Positions 1-7,723 of a DNA stretch of 12,939 nt are shown here, piece by piece. The notes under the pieces are model-generated. The model worked only from the letters and a program-made list of their open reading frames with translations. It had not been told where the DNA came from and searched no databases. The position numbers were made by a program, and so were the translations under genes. Position 1 is the stretch's first letter. Each line of letters opens with the position of its first letter. This stretch comes from Planctomycetota bacterium (lineage in GTDB: Bacteria > Planctomycetota > UBA1135 > UBA2386). The stretch spans positions 1 to 12,939 of the forward strand of contig JAEYTU010000226.1 in assembly GCA_023433825.1 (NCBI GenBank), in the 5' to 3' direction.

Positions 1-726
1 ATGGAAGGGCGGTTCGAGACGGCGATGAATGCGGCGCGCGATCTGGAGCGCGACGTTCCGCCGGAGTTCCTGCGCAACTACACGCACCTCGCCGACGGCC
101 TGATGGCGACGCCGTTGCACGTCATGATCCGATTCGGCAAGTGGGAGGAGATCCTGCGCGAACCGGCGCCGCCGGCGTTCCGCAAGATGAGCGTCGCGAT
201 GCACCACTACGCACGCGGCATCGCGGCCGCAGCGCTGGGTCGCGTCGACGCCGCGCGGGCGTCCATCGCGCTGTTCGACGCGGCCTGCGCCGACGTGCCG
301 GCCGACTGGACCGTCGGCAACAATCCGGCGTCCGTCGTGCTGAAGATCTCGCGCAAGATGCTCGAAGGGGAACTGGCGTTCCGCGAACGGCGATTCGACG
401 AGGCGTTCGCAGCGCTCCGCGAGGGCGTCCGAATGGAGGACGAACTGGTCTACGACGAGCCGCCGGGCTGGATGCAGCCGGTGCGGCACGCGCTCGGTGC
501 CCTGCTGATGGCCGCCGGTCGCGCCAGCGAGGCGGAGGCCGTCTATCGCGAGGATCTCGCGAAGCACAAGGACAACGGCTGGTCGTTGATCGGCATGCGC
601 GAGGCGCTGCGCGCGCAAGGGCGCGAGGCCGACGCCGAGCCGTTCGTGACCGCGCTCTCGGCGGCATGGCGCCGCGCCGAAGTGCAACCGAAGTCGTCGT
701 GCTACTGCGAACCGGGCACGCGGTGA
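1..726 (+). CDS. TPR-containing protein, C-terminal part (cut by the window edge)
   Basis: The frame is open from the first base, so the ATG at position 1 may be an internal methionine; the real start is probably upstream. The 241 visible residues are mostly helical. They contain TPR-like helix pairs: one near residues 120-145 (a lengthy 'GELAFRERRFDEAFAALREG' helix pair) and one near 160-190 ('GALLMAAGRASEAEAVYRED'). The 'KDNGWSLIGMREALRAQGR' segment that follows resembles the C-terminal end of bacterial TPR proteins of about 500-600 residues. The tail has a Cys-Tyr-Cys motif after two serines, in place of the usual end; this could bind metal or mean nothing. There is no signal peptide or membrane segment in the visible part. 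It ends 34 bp before the convergent TPR gene, with a hairpin in between. Its partner proteins cannot be told from sequence. I am fairly sure it is coding and of the TPR type, but its function is unknown. Confidence 0.75.
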   Translation: MEGRFETAMNAARDLERDVPPEFLRNYTHLADGLMATPLHVMIRFGKWEEILREPAPPAFRKMSVAMHHYARGIAAAALGRVDAARASIALFDAACADVPADWTVGNNPASVVLKISRKMLEGELAFRERRFDEAFAALREGVRMEDELVYDEPPGWMQPVRHALGALLMAAGRASEAEAVYREDLAKHKDNGWSLIGMREALRAQGREADAEPFVTALSAAWRRAEVQPKSSCYCEPGTR

Positions 727-738
727 GCGACGCGGTCG

Positions 739-760
739 ACGCCGCGGCGCTCCGCGGCGT
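739..760. terminator. Hairpin between convergent genes (candidate bidirectional terminator)
   Basis: A perfect 9-bp inverted repeat (739-747 with 752-760) has a 4-nt loop and lies exactly between the stop at 724-726 (+) and the stop at 761-763 (-). There is no T-tract on either side, so it is not a classical intrinsic terminator. Its position suggests termination or 3'-end protection for both converging transcripts. Confidence 0.4.
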
Positions 761-1645
761 TCACCGTTGGCGCAGGCGCTCGCGCAGCTCGGCGTTGTCC
801 GGATAGAGCTGCGCGCCGCGTTCGCGGAGCTTCCGCGCCTCGTCGGCCTTCCCGGTCTGCTCGTACAGGTTGCCGAGGAAGATGTAGGCCTGGACGTGCT
901 CGGGCGGATGCCAGCCCTTGCGATCCTGCTGCGCGATCAGCGTCTCGAACTCGCGGATCGCCTCCGGCTTCTTGCCGGTGATGTCCGGCCAGAACGACAG
1001 CGACGTCGCGCGCGCCATCCGCGCGTCGTAGTGCTCGGGGTTGACCTTCAACGCTTCGAGAAACGCGCGGTCGGCCTTCATTCCGTAAGTCGCCTGCTCG
1101 GGTCCCGGATTCGAGTGGAACAACCGCTGCAACAGCGCGATCCCGTACTGCGCCTGCGCGTCGGCGTTGGTCGGGTTCTCCTTCGCGAACCGTTCGAACC
1201 GCGCGAGCAGTTCGTCCATGCGTCCGGCGGCCTTCATTCGCGACCAGTGCGCGCTGACCGCCGCGTCGCTGAGCCCCGGCTTCGACAGCGCTTCGAACGT
1301 CGCCTCGACCGAGAGTTCCGTCGCGGCGTCGGCGGCCACGGCCTCGACGGCCTCGCCGGGGTTCCGCGCATTCCCGCGTTCGGTCGCCTGCATCGCCGCT
1401 GCGACCGGGACGTCGACGTGCACCGGACGACGCTCCGTGGCGTCGGCCAACTGGCGAACGCGTTCGGTCAGTTGCTGGACGGCTTCGCCGAGCGCCTTGT
1501 GCTCGCGGGTCAGCGACTCGACGGCGTCGTGCGTCGCCGATGTCGTCGACGTGCCCGGCGCCTCGCGCGGCCAGAGCGAGAACATGACAGCGGAGACGCC
1601 GACGGCCACGGCGACGGAGACGACATGCGGAGCGAGATTGGTCAT
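761..1645 (-). CDS. Membrane-anchored coiled-coil/TPR protein
   Basis: This 294-residue protein starts with one hydrophobic segment (about residues 7-24) without an obvious cleavage site, so it is probably anchored in the membrane. A heptad-rich helix follows (about 38-70, 'LTREHKALGEAVQQLTERVRQL'-like, a likely coiled coil), then an Ala-rich linker. From about residue 130 to the end come TPR-like repeats, including 'ANAQAQYGIALLQ'-type and 'AYIFLGNLYEQTGKADEARKL' helix pairs and the final 'YPDNAELRERL'. The start is supported by a Shine-Dalgarno GAGGA six bases before the ATG. It is a likely scaffold for a protein complex at the cell envelope; coiled coil plus periplasmic TPR recalls YbgF/CpoB-type proteins in general shape only. 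It converges with the TPR gene on its 3' side, and pckA lies upstream on the same strand across a 130-bp gap. Being coding is near certain; the role is unknown. Confidence 0.8.
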   Translation of the reverse strand: MTNLAPHVVSVAVAVGVSAVMFSLWPREAPGTSTTSATHDAVESLTREHKALGEAVQQLTERVRQLADATERRPVHVDVPVAAAMQATERGNARNPGEAVEAVAADAATELSVEATFEALSKPGLSDAAVSAHWSRMKAAGRMDELLARFERFAKENPTNADAQAQYGIALLQRLFHSNPGPEQATYGMKADRAFLEALKVNPEHYDARMARATSLSFWPDITGKKPEAIREFETLIAQQDRKGWHPPEHVQAYIFLGNLYEQTGKADEARKLRERGAQLYPDNAELRERLRQR

Positions 1646-1740
1646 CAGGGATCCTCGGTCAGGGGTGATCGAACGAGCGCGCGGCTACGGAACACCGCCG
1701 GAAGATTCCCTCACCGCGTCACGGACGACTCGCTCGACGC

Positions 1741-1757
1741 CGCGACGTCACGTCGCG
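1741..1757 (-). terminator. Hairpin downstream of pckA
   Basis: A 7-bp perfect inverted repeat (1741-1747 with 1751-1757) with a 3-nt loop lies 18 bp past the pckA stop codon (1776-1778, minus strand). It has no T-tract on the minus strand. It could help end pckA transcription before the next same-strand gene, which has its own Shine-Dalgarno and a 130-bp leader gap. Confidence 0.3.
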
Positions 1758-1775
1758 CTCACGTGGCGGCCGCGC

Positions 1776-3335
1776 TCACTTCACGGCCGCGCTGATCTCC
1801 GGCAGCAGCCCCGGCCACCGCGCCATGTACGTGATGCGGTCCTCTTTGATCTTCGCGACGAGCTGCCGGTACTCGGCCATCCGATTCTGGCTCTCGTAGA
1901 GCATCCGCGGCTGCAGCAGATCCATGTCGGCTTCCGGGAACTCCGGGACGTGCGTCGCGACCTCGTAGCCGAAGTCGGCGTCCTTGGTCCAACGGATCGT
2001 GCCTTCCGCGATCGCCTTCACGACGGCGGAGCTGTGCGGGATCTTGACCTTCTTGCTGCCGGCCTGCTTCTCGTCGCCGCCGACGCGGCCGGTGTTCAGC
2101 AGGTAGACCTCCATCGGATTCTTCTGCAGCAACTCGACGAGGCGATTGCCCTGCATCGCGTGCAGCAACGGGAAGAACGGGTTCGTGCCCGGGACGCGGA
2201 GGAACTTGCCCGCCTCCTCGGCGCCGCCGGCGGCGGTGCCCTTCGTCTCGCCGAGCATGAAGAACGCGCCCGCCTGTTCCTTGCTGAGCCGCGCGACGGC
2301 CGGGATCAGGTTCTCGTTGCGGTTCAGGATCAGCAGGATGTCGGCGCGTTGGATCCGGCTCGCGTCCGCGGCGCCGTCGACGGCGGACATGCGGAAGACG
2401 GCGCGGCCGTTCTGCGTGTAGCTCTCGTTGAAGAAGTCGACCTTGCCGTTCGCGTCCTGGTAGACGTTCTCGAGGTAGGCATCGCGCTGGACGACGGCGT
2501 TGTAGATCGCCGGTTCGAACTTCGGATCGAGCCCATAGGTCTTCGCGAAGCAGCCGTTCTCGGTCGCGACGACGCGGCCGTCTGGCATCCACGCGACGAA
2601 GTCGTCCTGGACCGGCATCGAGTTGTTCTGCCGCGTGAACGTCGTCGTCGTCTTGCCGGTGCCCGACAGGCCGACGATCAGCATCGTCCGCTCCTTGCCG
2701 TTGCCGACCGGGACGATCTTGGCGCCGGCGTGCATCGCGAGGCCACCCTGGTCGTGGATCAGCTTGTTCCACATCCGCAGGCCGCCCTTCTTGCTCTCGC
2801 CGAAGTAGTCACTGAAGAACACGCGCGTGATGCCGGTCTCCAGGTAGACGGCGATCAGCCGGTCGTTCGGGAAGCCTTCGGCCTTCAGGTTCGGCGTGTA
2901 GATGACCTGCAGCTTCGGCTTGAACGTCGTCGCCTCGGCCGGCGCCGGATCGAAGTACAGCGCCTTCTGCATCGCCGCGATGTTCGCGTTGCTCTTCTCG
3001 ATGATCAGGCGCGCCGGCACGCGGTACTTCGGGTCGTTGCCGATGTAGCCGTCGATGACCAGCATGTCCTGGCCCTCGATGTACTTGTCCTGGATGTCGG
3101 CCCACTTCTTCCCGTCGGCGACCGAGATCGTCTGATCGGAGTGCTTCGTCTTGTCGTCGGTCACGACGAACGTCGAAGCCTTGCTCCGCGACAGCACCCG
3201 CGTCTCCACGTTGTAGTTGTCGAACTCCGTCTTGCGGGCGTTCGGCATCTTCGCGGTCAGCGCGCGGAGCTCTTCGAAACTCGGGTTGCGAAGGACGGAG
3301 CGGGGACGGACGGGGAGATCGTTCACGGCGGTCAT
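1776..3335 (-). CDS. pckA: Phosphoenolpyruvate carboxykinase (ATP), divergent form
   Basis: The enzyme makes PEP and CO2 from oxaloacetate and ATP in the cytoplasm (first committed step of gluconeogenesis, or a carboxylating entry to the TCA cycle in some anaerobes). The 519 residues are close to the usual length of about 530. Visible family features are: YFGESKKG around residues 177-184 (the segment holding the metal-binding Lys), AMH at 200-202 (metal His), the kinase-1a loop GLSGTGKTT at 222-230, the metal-binding Asp pair at 244-245, NGCFAKT near 260-266, EPAIYNAV and RDAYLENV near 274-292, the Arg-bearing YTQNGR near 306-311, and NTGRVGG near 414-420. It departs from the E. coli-type enzyme by lacking the N-terminal GRSPKDK substrate segment and the EHGW after the Asp pair. 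The ATG at 3335 has no strong Shine-Dalgarno. A TGCTAGCAT box lies about 45 bp upstream. It is divergent from the neighbouring C45 gene. Confidence 0.93.
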   Translation of the reverse strand: MTAVNDLPVRPRSVLRNPSFEELRALTAKMPNARKTEFDNYNVETRVLSRSKASTFVVTDDKTKHSDQTISVADGKKWADIQDKYIEGQDMLVIDGYIGNDPKYRVPARLIIEKSNANIAAMQKALYFDPAPAEATTFKPKLQVIYTPNLKAEGFPNDRLIAVYLETGITRVFFSDYFGESKKGGLRMWNKLIHDQGGLAMHAGAKIVPVGNGKERTMLIVGLSGTGKTTTTFTRQNNSMPVQDDFVAWMPDGRVVATENGCFAKTYGLDPKFEPAIYNAVVQRDAYLENVYQDANGKVDFFNESYTQNGRAVFRMSAVDGAADASRIQRADILLILNRNENLIPAVARLSKEQAGAFFMLGETKGTAAGGAEEAGKFLRVPGTNPFFPLLHAMQGNRLVELLQKNPMEVYLLNTGRVGGDEKQAGSKKVKIPHSSAVVKAIAEGTIRWTKDADFGYEVATHVPEFPEADMDLLQPRMLYESQNRMAEYRQLVAKIKEDRITYMARWPGLLPEISAAVK

Positions 3336-3380
3336 GTGCGATTCGTCAGCCCGGCAGGTTCCGGGGGCGAAAAGGGCGGC

Positions 3381-3389
3381 ATGCTAGCA
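3381..3389 (-). promoter_or_regulatory. Candidate extended -10 element of pckA
   Basis: On the minus strand this reads TGCTAGCAT: a TG-N extension followed by TAGCAT, matching four of six bases of the sigma-70 -10 consensus. It sits about 45 bases before the pckA ATG. I see no good -35 at 17 bp, which extended -10 promoters tolerate. The same GCTAG core occurs before two other units in the window. The rest of the 3336-3514 divergent gap shows nothing else I can name. Confidence 0.35.
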
Positions 3390-3502
3390 GCCGATCGCGA
3401 AACGTTCTCGCCTCCTGATGCACCGCGCCGGTCGTCGACGGCGAACGCCGAACGGCCAGTGCGGCCGGGCCGATCCGAACGCTTCGCCGCCGTTCCCTGC
3501 GC

Positions 3503-3508
3503 AAAGGA
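3503..3508 (+). promoter_or_regulatory. Shine-Dalgarno deciding a TTG start
   Basis: AAAGGA lies six bases before the TTG at 3515. A second in-frame TTG at 3509 touches the element directly with no spacer, so 3515 is the better start for the downstream C45 gene. Confidence 0.55.
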
Positions 3509-3514
3509 TTGCCC

Positions 3515-5593
3515 TTGAACCGTTCGTCCTTCCTCCATTCCGTCCTCTGCGTGGCCGTCGCGGCGCTGGCCGCCGCCGCGCAATCCACGACCACGACGCT
3601 CCCGGTCGAACGTGTCGCGACGCACGACGGCGGCGCGCTGTACCGCGCCGGTGAGCACCGGATCCTCGTGCTGCGGGGCACGCCGTACGAGATGGGCGTT
3701 CAGCACGGGCGGCTGCTGGCGGCCGAAGCGCGGATCGTGCTGACCGAGGCGCTCGCGTGGACCGAGCGGAACGGGCTCGACGAGGCCGGACTGAAGGCCA
3801 TCCGCGACGCGTACGCACCGCACCTGCCGAAGCGCTACCACGAAGAGATGCGCGGGCTCGCCGACGGCGCTCGCCTGCCGCTCGACACGGTCACGCTGCT
3901 GCACGCGATGCCCGAGCGGTTCCATTGCAGCGGCGCGGCCGCGGCCGGCTCGGCGACGATCGACGGCAAGCTCTACCACAGTCGAAGTCTCGACTACGCG
4001 CTCGACGTCGGCGTCGGCGATCGGATCCAGAACCACGCCGTGCTGATCGTCCGAATCCCCGAGGACGGGATCGCGCACGCGGTGCCGGCTTGGGCCGGAT
4101 TCGTCGGCGGCGTCACCGGGATCAACGCGGCCGGGATCTCGATCGGCGAGAAGGGCAGCGACAGCCGCGACGAGGCGTTCACCGGCTTCCCGATGATCTT
4201 CCTGGTTCGCGAGGCGCTGCATGCGGCGAAGTCGCTCGACGCGGCGATCGCGACGTTCGAACGCGGACCGCGCACGTGCGGGTACTGCTACGTGATCGGC
4301 AGCGGCGACGAACGGCTCGCGGCGTGCATCGAGTCGACGCGTTCGCAGTTCTTCGTCTCGCGTTCGGACGACGACGCCGAGGCGATCCCGCCGCACACGC
4401 GCCTCGTCGACGCCGTGCGCCGCACGAATCACTTCGTCGGCAAGGCGACCGCGGCGACGCAGCGCGACGTCTACGACCCGCGTGTCAGCCGCGCGTCGTC
4501 GTTCGAGTTGTACGAGGCGATCACGGCGTTCCTGACCGAGCGTCACGGCAAGCTCGACGGACCGGCGTTCGTCGAACTGCTGCGTCGGTACCCGCCGGGG
4601 CACGGGTGTCTGCACCAGGCCGTCATGGGCGCGACCGATCGGCTGCTGTGGCTCGCGAACGCCGCCGACGACCGCAAGCTGCCGTTCGCCGGCGCGCAGA
4701 ACCGCGACTTCGTCCGCTACGACCTGAAGGCGTGGTTCGCCGGCGAGCCCGAGCCGCGCGTGACGGTGCTGCCGGCAGCCGCGACGACCGGCGCCGCGCC
4801 GCGCGACGTCGTGCTGCGCAGCGGCGAGCGCCGGATGGCGTTCGTCGTCGACACGGCGCAGGCGAGCGCACGCTTCGTCGTCGATCGCTACCGCCCGGCG
4901 ACGGCCGGTTGGCCGACCGTGCACCTGTACCGACCGACGAACGCGACCGGCGCGCCGGCCGTCCTGATGTTCGCGTCCGGCGATCCGCAGCAGCGCGTCG
5001 ACAAGGCGCTGGCGGCGATGCTGGCCGCGCACGGCGTCGCGACGTTGCTCGTGCCGATCGTCGGCGACGGCGGCGCCGACGCCGATGCGACGCTGGTCGA
5101 CGACCTCGCCGCGGCGCGCACGTTCGCGGCCGATCCGGAGTTCGCGACGCCGCTCCTCGCGCACGCCGGATGTCGCGGGCCGCTGGCCGTCGTCGGCGTC
5201 GCCGCCGGTGGCGCGTTCGCGCGCAGCGTCGGCGACCGCTGGCCGCTCGCGCTGCTGTTCCACGGCGCCGGCGCTGGCGCCGCGCTGTGGACGTCCGATC
5301 GCAGTGCGAGCCTGTTCCGGCTGCCGGCCGACGAGCTGCAGAGTGGCGCGAAGTGGCTCGCCGACCACGAGACGGAACTCGACGCTGCGACCGACCGACC
5401 CGCGCCGGCGCGCACGCTGTTCGTCGGACTGCGCGGCGAACGCCTGCTCCCGGAGGCGCCTCAGCAGGCGATGGCGGAACGCCATCCGAACGCCGAGACG
5501 CTGTGGCTCGAGGGCGGCATCGGCCGCCTGCCGCTGCGTGCGAACGAGATCGCGAAGCGGATCGCGGCGTTCGCGCGCGCCGCGCCGAAGTGA
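3515..5593 (+). CDS. Secreted C45-family acyltransferase/peptidase fused to a degenerate alpha/beta-hydrolase domain
   Basis: This 692-residue protein starts with a signal peptide (about residues 1-22, Ala-rich h-region, likely cut before Gln-Ser). The first half is a C45/acyl-CoA:6-APA acyltransferase-like Ntn hydrolase: GTPYEMGVQHGRLL near 55-68, the likely nucleophile Cys138 in 'RFHCSG', GKLYHSRSLDY near 151-161, GFVGGVTGINAAGISIGEKG near 195-213, and RRTNHF near 302-307. Many relatives cleave or transfer amide-bound acyl groups after self-cleavage before this Cys; most are uncharacterised. Residues from about 430 look like an alpha/beta hydrolase ('APAVLMFASG', 'LAAHGVATLLVPIVG', a terminal helix), but the nucleophile elbow is GVAAG (Ala563 for Ser), and the usual acid and His positions appear as Glu642 and Ile669. 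The catalytic triad therefore looks lost. The start is TTG with a good Shine-Dalgarno. It is divergent from pckA and convergent with the PH-domain operon. Substrate unknown. Confidence 0.85.
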   Translation: MNRSSFLHSVLCVAVAALAAAAQSTTTTLPVERVATHDGGALYRAGEHRILVLRGTPYEMGVQHGRLLAAEARIVLTEALAWTERNGLDEAGLKAIRDAYAPHLPKRYHEEMRGLADGARLPLDTVTLLHAMPERFHCSGAAAAGSATIDGKLYHSRSLDYALDVGVGDRIQNHAVLIVRIPEDGIAHAVPAWAGFVGGVTGINAAGISIGEKGSDSRDEAFTGFPMIFLVREALHAAKSLDAAIATFERGPRTCGYCYVIGSGDERLAACIESTRSQFFVSRSDDDAEAIPPHTRLVDAVRRTNHFVGKATAATQRDVYDPRVSRASSFELYEAITAFLTERHGKLDGPAFVELLRRYPPGHGCLHQAVMGATDRLLWLANAADDRKLPFAGAQNRDFVRYDLKAWFAGEPEPRVTVLPAAATTGAAPRDVVLRSGERRMAFVVDTAQASARFVVDRYRPATAGWPTVHLYRPTNATGAPAVLMFASGDPQQRVDKALAAMLAAHGVATLLVPIVGDGGADADATLVDDLAAARTFAADPEFATPLLAHAGCRGPLAVVGVAAGGAFARSVGDRWPLALLFHGAGAGAALWTSDRSASLFRLPADELQSGAKWLADHETELDAATDRPAPARTLFVGLRGERLLPEAPQQAMAERHPNAETLWLEGGIGRLPLRANEIAKRIAAFARAAPK

Positions 5594-5610
5594 CGGCGGC
5601 GCACCGTCAC
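5590..5610. terminator. Hairpin containing both stop codons of a convergent pair
   Basis: A perfect 7-bp inverted repeat (GTGACGG at 5590-5596, CCGTCAC at 5604-5610) has a 7-nt loop. Each arm holds one of the two stop codons: TGA 5591-5593 on plus and 5607-5609 on minus. Only 13 bp separate the two genes. There is no T-tract; it is a candidate bidirectional terminator or 3'-end stabiliser. Confidence 0.4.
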
Positions 5611-7184
5611 CAGACGAAACGCGACGCCGCCGCGTGACGGGCGAGGTCGTAGGCGAGTGCGCGCGCGTCGTCGGCGACGAGGTTCGACAACTGCGTCGGT
5701 GAGCCGCCGGCGACGTAGACCGTCACCGTCGCGAGCCCGAACAGCCGGTCGATCGGACCGGCACGCACGGCGACGGCCTGCACCTTCCGCAGCGGCACGA
5801 GTGCGCGGGTTCGGCCGAGCAGTCCGAACCGCATCGCGACGTGTCCGTCGATCCGGGCGTAGGCGAGGTTGTGGTAGAGCAGGATCCCGATCGCCAATCC
5901 GAACAGCGGACACAGCACGGCGAACGCCGCCAACCAACCGACGAACGGCGCCGCGACGCCGGCCGCGACGATCCCGACGACGGTCCAGAACGCCGCGTGG
6001 CGATGCACGACGCGTGACGACACGCCTTGCCAGACGAGTTGCGCCGGTTCGACGCCGGGCAACACGAACGGGACGAGACCTTCGGCGACGGCGCGGGTCG
6101 CCAGCGGCGCGACGATGTCGAGTCCGCCGCGAGTTTCCTCGCGCGGGTTCATGCCAGAGCCCGCGGAGTCCGCGCGCAGCACGACGAGGCCGAGCCAGCG
6201 CCGCAGCCACGTCTGTTCGAGCAGCACGCGCTGGACCTTCCTCCGCGGCAAGGCCTGCGTGCGCGTCGTGAAGAGTCCGTAGCGTCGCAGCAGCACGTCG
6301 GCGCGCAGCGTCAGGCGGAAGTCGTGGAACATCATGAAGCTGCCGGCAACCGACAGCGCCCACCCACCGAGCAGCGCGCCGAGGCACGCCGCGAGGACCA
6401 GCGCCGTCGCGACGACCCATTGCATCGCCGCGAGGCGGTCGATCATCGAGCCGACGAGTCCCTGCGCCTGCTGCGCGAACCCGACCTCGCTCGCGAGCTC
6501 GTAGGCGGCGAACAGACCGATCAGGATCGCGCCGACGCGGTTGTTGGTAAGCCCGAGCAGCGACAGCTCGCCGGCGCCGGCCCGCCACAGCAGCAGTTCC
6601 TCGGGCGGCGCAGGAACGGGGACCGCCGCGTGCGCGACGTCCATCCCGGTGCCCGACGTCGATCCGTCGCGGCTCGTTCGGACGGCCAGCAACGCCTCGC
6701 GCAATTGTTCGCCGTCGCGTCGCGACAACGAGTCGAGCCGCGCCTCGGCGCCTTGGCCTGACGCAGTCTCGACCGACACGACGACGAGGCCGAGCATCCG
6801 CCGCAACAGCGTCGCCTCGAAGCTCAGGTCTTGGATCCGGTTCTGCGGGATCCGCCGCTCGCGGCGTTCGAGGATCCCTTCGCGCGTGATCAGCTCGTCG
6901 GTCGTCAGCCGGTACTCGAACGTCACGTAGCGGACCAGCGCGTGCAGCATCGACAGGACGAAGAACACGCCGGCGGCGACGAGCAGCCAGTACTCGCCGG
7001 TTGCGAGGCCCAGGATCACCGGCAGGATCGACCCCCGGAGTCCGTCGAGGAACCGCAGTCCGAGGACCAGCGGATCGAGATGCCCGCGCGCCAGGACGAT
7101 CGGCTCGACGCCGGGCGTCGCGGTCGGCGTCGGCGTCGGCATCGGTTCCGGGGCCGGCTCCGGCGCCGCGTCAGAGGACGTCAT
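5607..7184 (-). CDS. YdbT-like membrane protein with three bacterial PH (bPH2/DUF304) domains
   Basis: This 525-residue inner-membrane protein begins with a Pro/Glu/Thr-rich tail (about 1-27, alternating P-T and P-E). It then has hydrophobic segments near 50-83, 210-232, 256-285 and 397-437. Three bPH2 domains of the YdbS/YdbT type alternate with them: about 88-170 ('YRLTTDELITREGILERRERRIPQNRIQDL'-like), about 289-372 ('LTLRADVLLRRYGLF...LPRRKVQRV') and about 438-518 ('ALVPLRKVQAVAVRAGPIDRLFGLATVTVYVAGG'). B. subtilis YdbT is the named relative; YdbS and YdbT there give resistance to amylolysin, but the biochemical job of the family is not settled. The ATG lies 14 bp inside the upstream gene, so the two are almost certainly co-translated as one complex. 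The stop is shared with a hairpin facing the C45 gene. The family call is firm; the role is inferred. Confidence 0.9.
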   Translation of the reverse strand: MTSSDAAPEPAPEPMPTPTPTATPGVEPIVLARGHLDPLVLGLRFLDGLRGSILPVILGLATGEYWLLVAAGVFFVLSMLHALVRYVTFEYRLTTDELITREGILERRERRIPQNRIQDLSFEATLLRRMLGLVVVSVETASGQGAEARLDSLSRRDGEQLREALLAVRTSRDGSTSGTGMDVAHAAVPVPAPPEELLLWRAGAGELSLLGLTNNRVGAILIGLFAAYELASEVGFAQQAQGLVGSMIDRLAAMQWVVATALVLAACLGALLGGWALSVAGSFMMFHDFRLTLRADVLLRRYGLFTTRTQALPRRKVQRVLLEQTWLRRWLGLVVLRADSAGSGMNPREETRGGLDIVAPLATRAVAEGLVPFVLPGVEPAQLVWQGVSSRVVHRHAAFWTVVGIVAAGVAAPFVGWLAAFAVLCPLFGLAIGILLYHNLAYARIDGHVAMRFGLLGRTRALVPLRKVQAVAVRAGPIDRLFGLATVTVYVAGGSPTQLSNLVADDARALAYDLARHAAASRFVW

Positions 7185-7668
7185 CGCCTCGCGTCGCGAG
7201 GATCTGATCGCGAATGTCCTGCGCGCGCGCGACCGGCAGCCCCGGCACGCGAAACGCCGAGCCCTCGTTGCCGGCCGTGAAGACGACCAGCGTCGCGAGT
7301 CCGAACAGCCGCTCGATCGGCCCGCGCGTCAGGTCGACGTGCTGCATCCGCGAGACCGGGATTGCCTTCTCCTCGTGGAACAGGATTCCGTGCGACAGGA
7401 CCAGCAGCTCGTCGCTGACGGCGAACCGCCAACGCAGCCACGACAGCGTCGGCGTGACGAGCGCGAAGGCGAGCAGCAGCGACGTGACGACGACCCACGC
7501 GACGAACGCGTTCGACGCATACGCCTCGTGCCTGTTCGCGACGAACAGGTAGGCGGCGAAGAGTCCCCCGCCGAGCAGAGCGGTCGACAACAGTCCGCCG
7601 AGCATCCACAACGGGACGACGCGCGGCGCGAGGCGTTCGGCAGGTGGGACGTTCGCGATCGGAGTCAC
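7171..7668 (-). CDS. YdbS-like PH-domain membrane protein
   Basis: With the GTG at 7668 this is 165 residues: two hydrophobic segments (about 18-42 and 56-73), then one bPH2 domain (about 77-157) with 'LLVLSHGILFHEEKAIPVSRMQHVDL' followed by 'IERLFGLATLVVFTAG', the hallmark of the YdbS half of the pair. The frame stays open to a TTG at 7740, but that would overlap the divergent methyltransferase. A TTG at 7704 preceded by GCAGG is the other possible start. I prefer GTG 7668 because the hydrophobic region follows it closely, but the Shine-Dalgarno there is weak, so the start is uncertain. Its 3' end overlaps the ydbT-like start by 14 bp, which indicates translational coupling. The 55 bp to the divergent methyltransferase must hold promoters for both directions. 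The family call is firm; the exact start is not. Confidence 0.85.
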   Translation of the reverse strand: MTPIANVPPAERLAPRVVPLWMLGGLLSTALLGGGLFAAYLFVANRHEAYASNAFVAWVVVTSLLLAFALVTPTLSWLRWRFAVSDELLVLSHGILFHEEKAIPVSRMQHVDLTRGPIERLFGLATLVVFTAGNEGSAFRVPGLPVARAQDIRDQILATRGDDVL

Positions 7669-7723
7669 GCGCGGGACGATCGGCCTCGTCCTGCGATGAC
7701 GCAAGTGCGCGTAACCTGCGCGG

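Noticed and set aside
1167..3518. A long plus-strand frame over the TPR and pckA genes
   Set aside because: It spans two unrelated minus-strand genes and their gap, has no domain, and pckA is unmistakable on the other strand.
3332..5485. A 717-codon open frame on the minus strand opposite the C45 gene
   Set aside because: The product is Arg/Ala/Val-rich with no motif or membrane pattern. The opposite strand has a complete signal peptide and recognisable domains. Long antisense frames are expected at this GC level.
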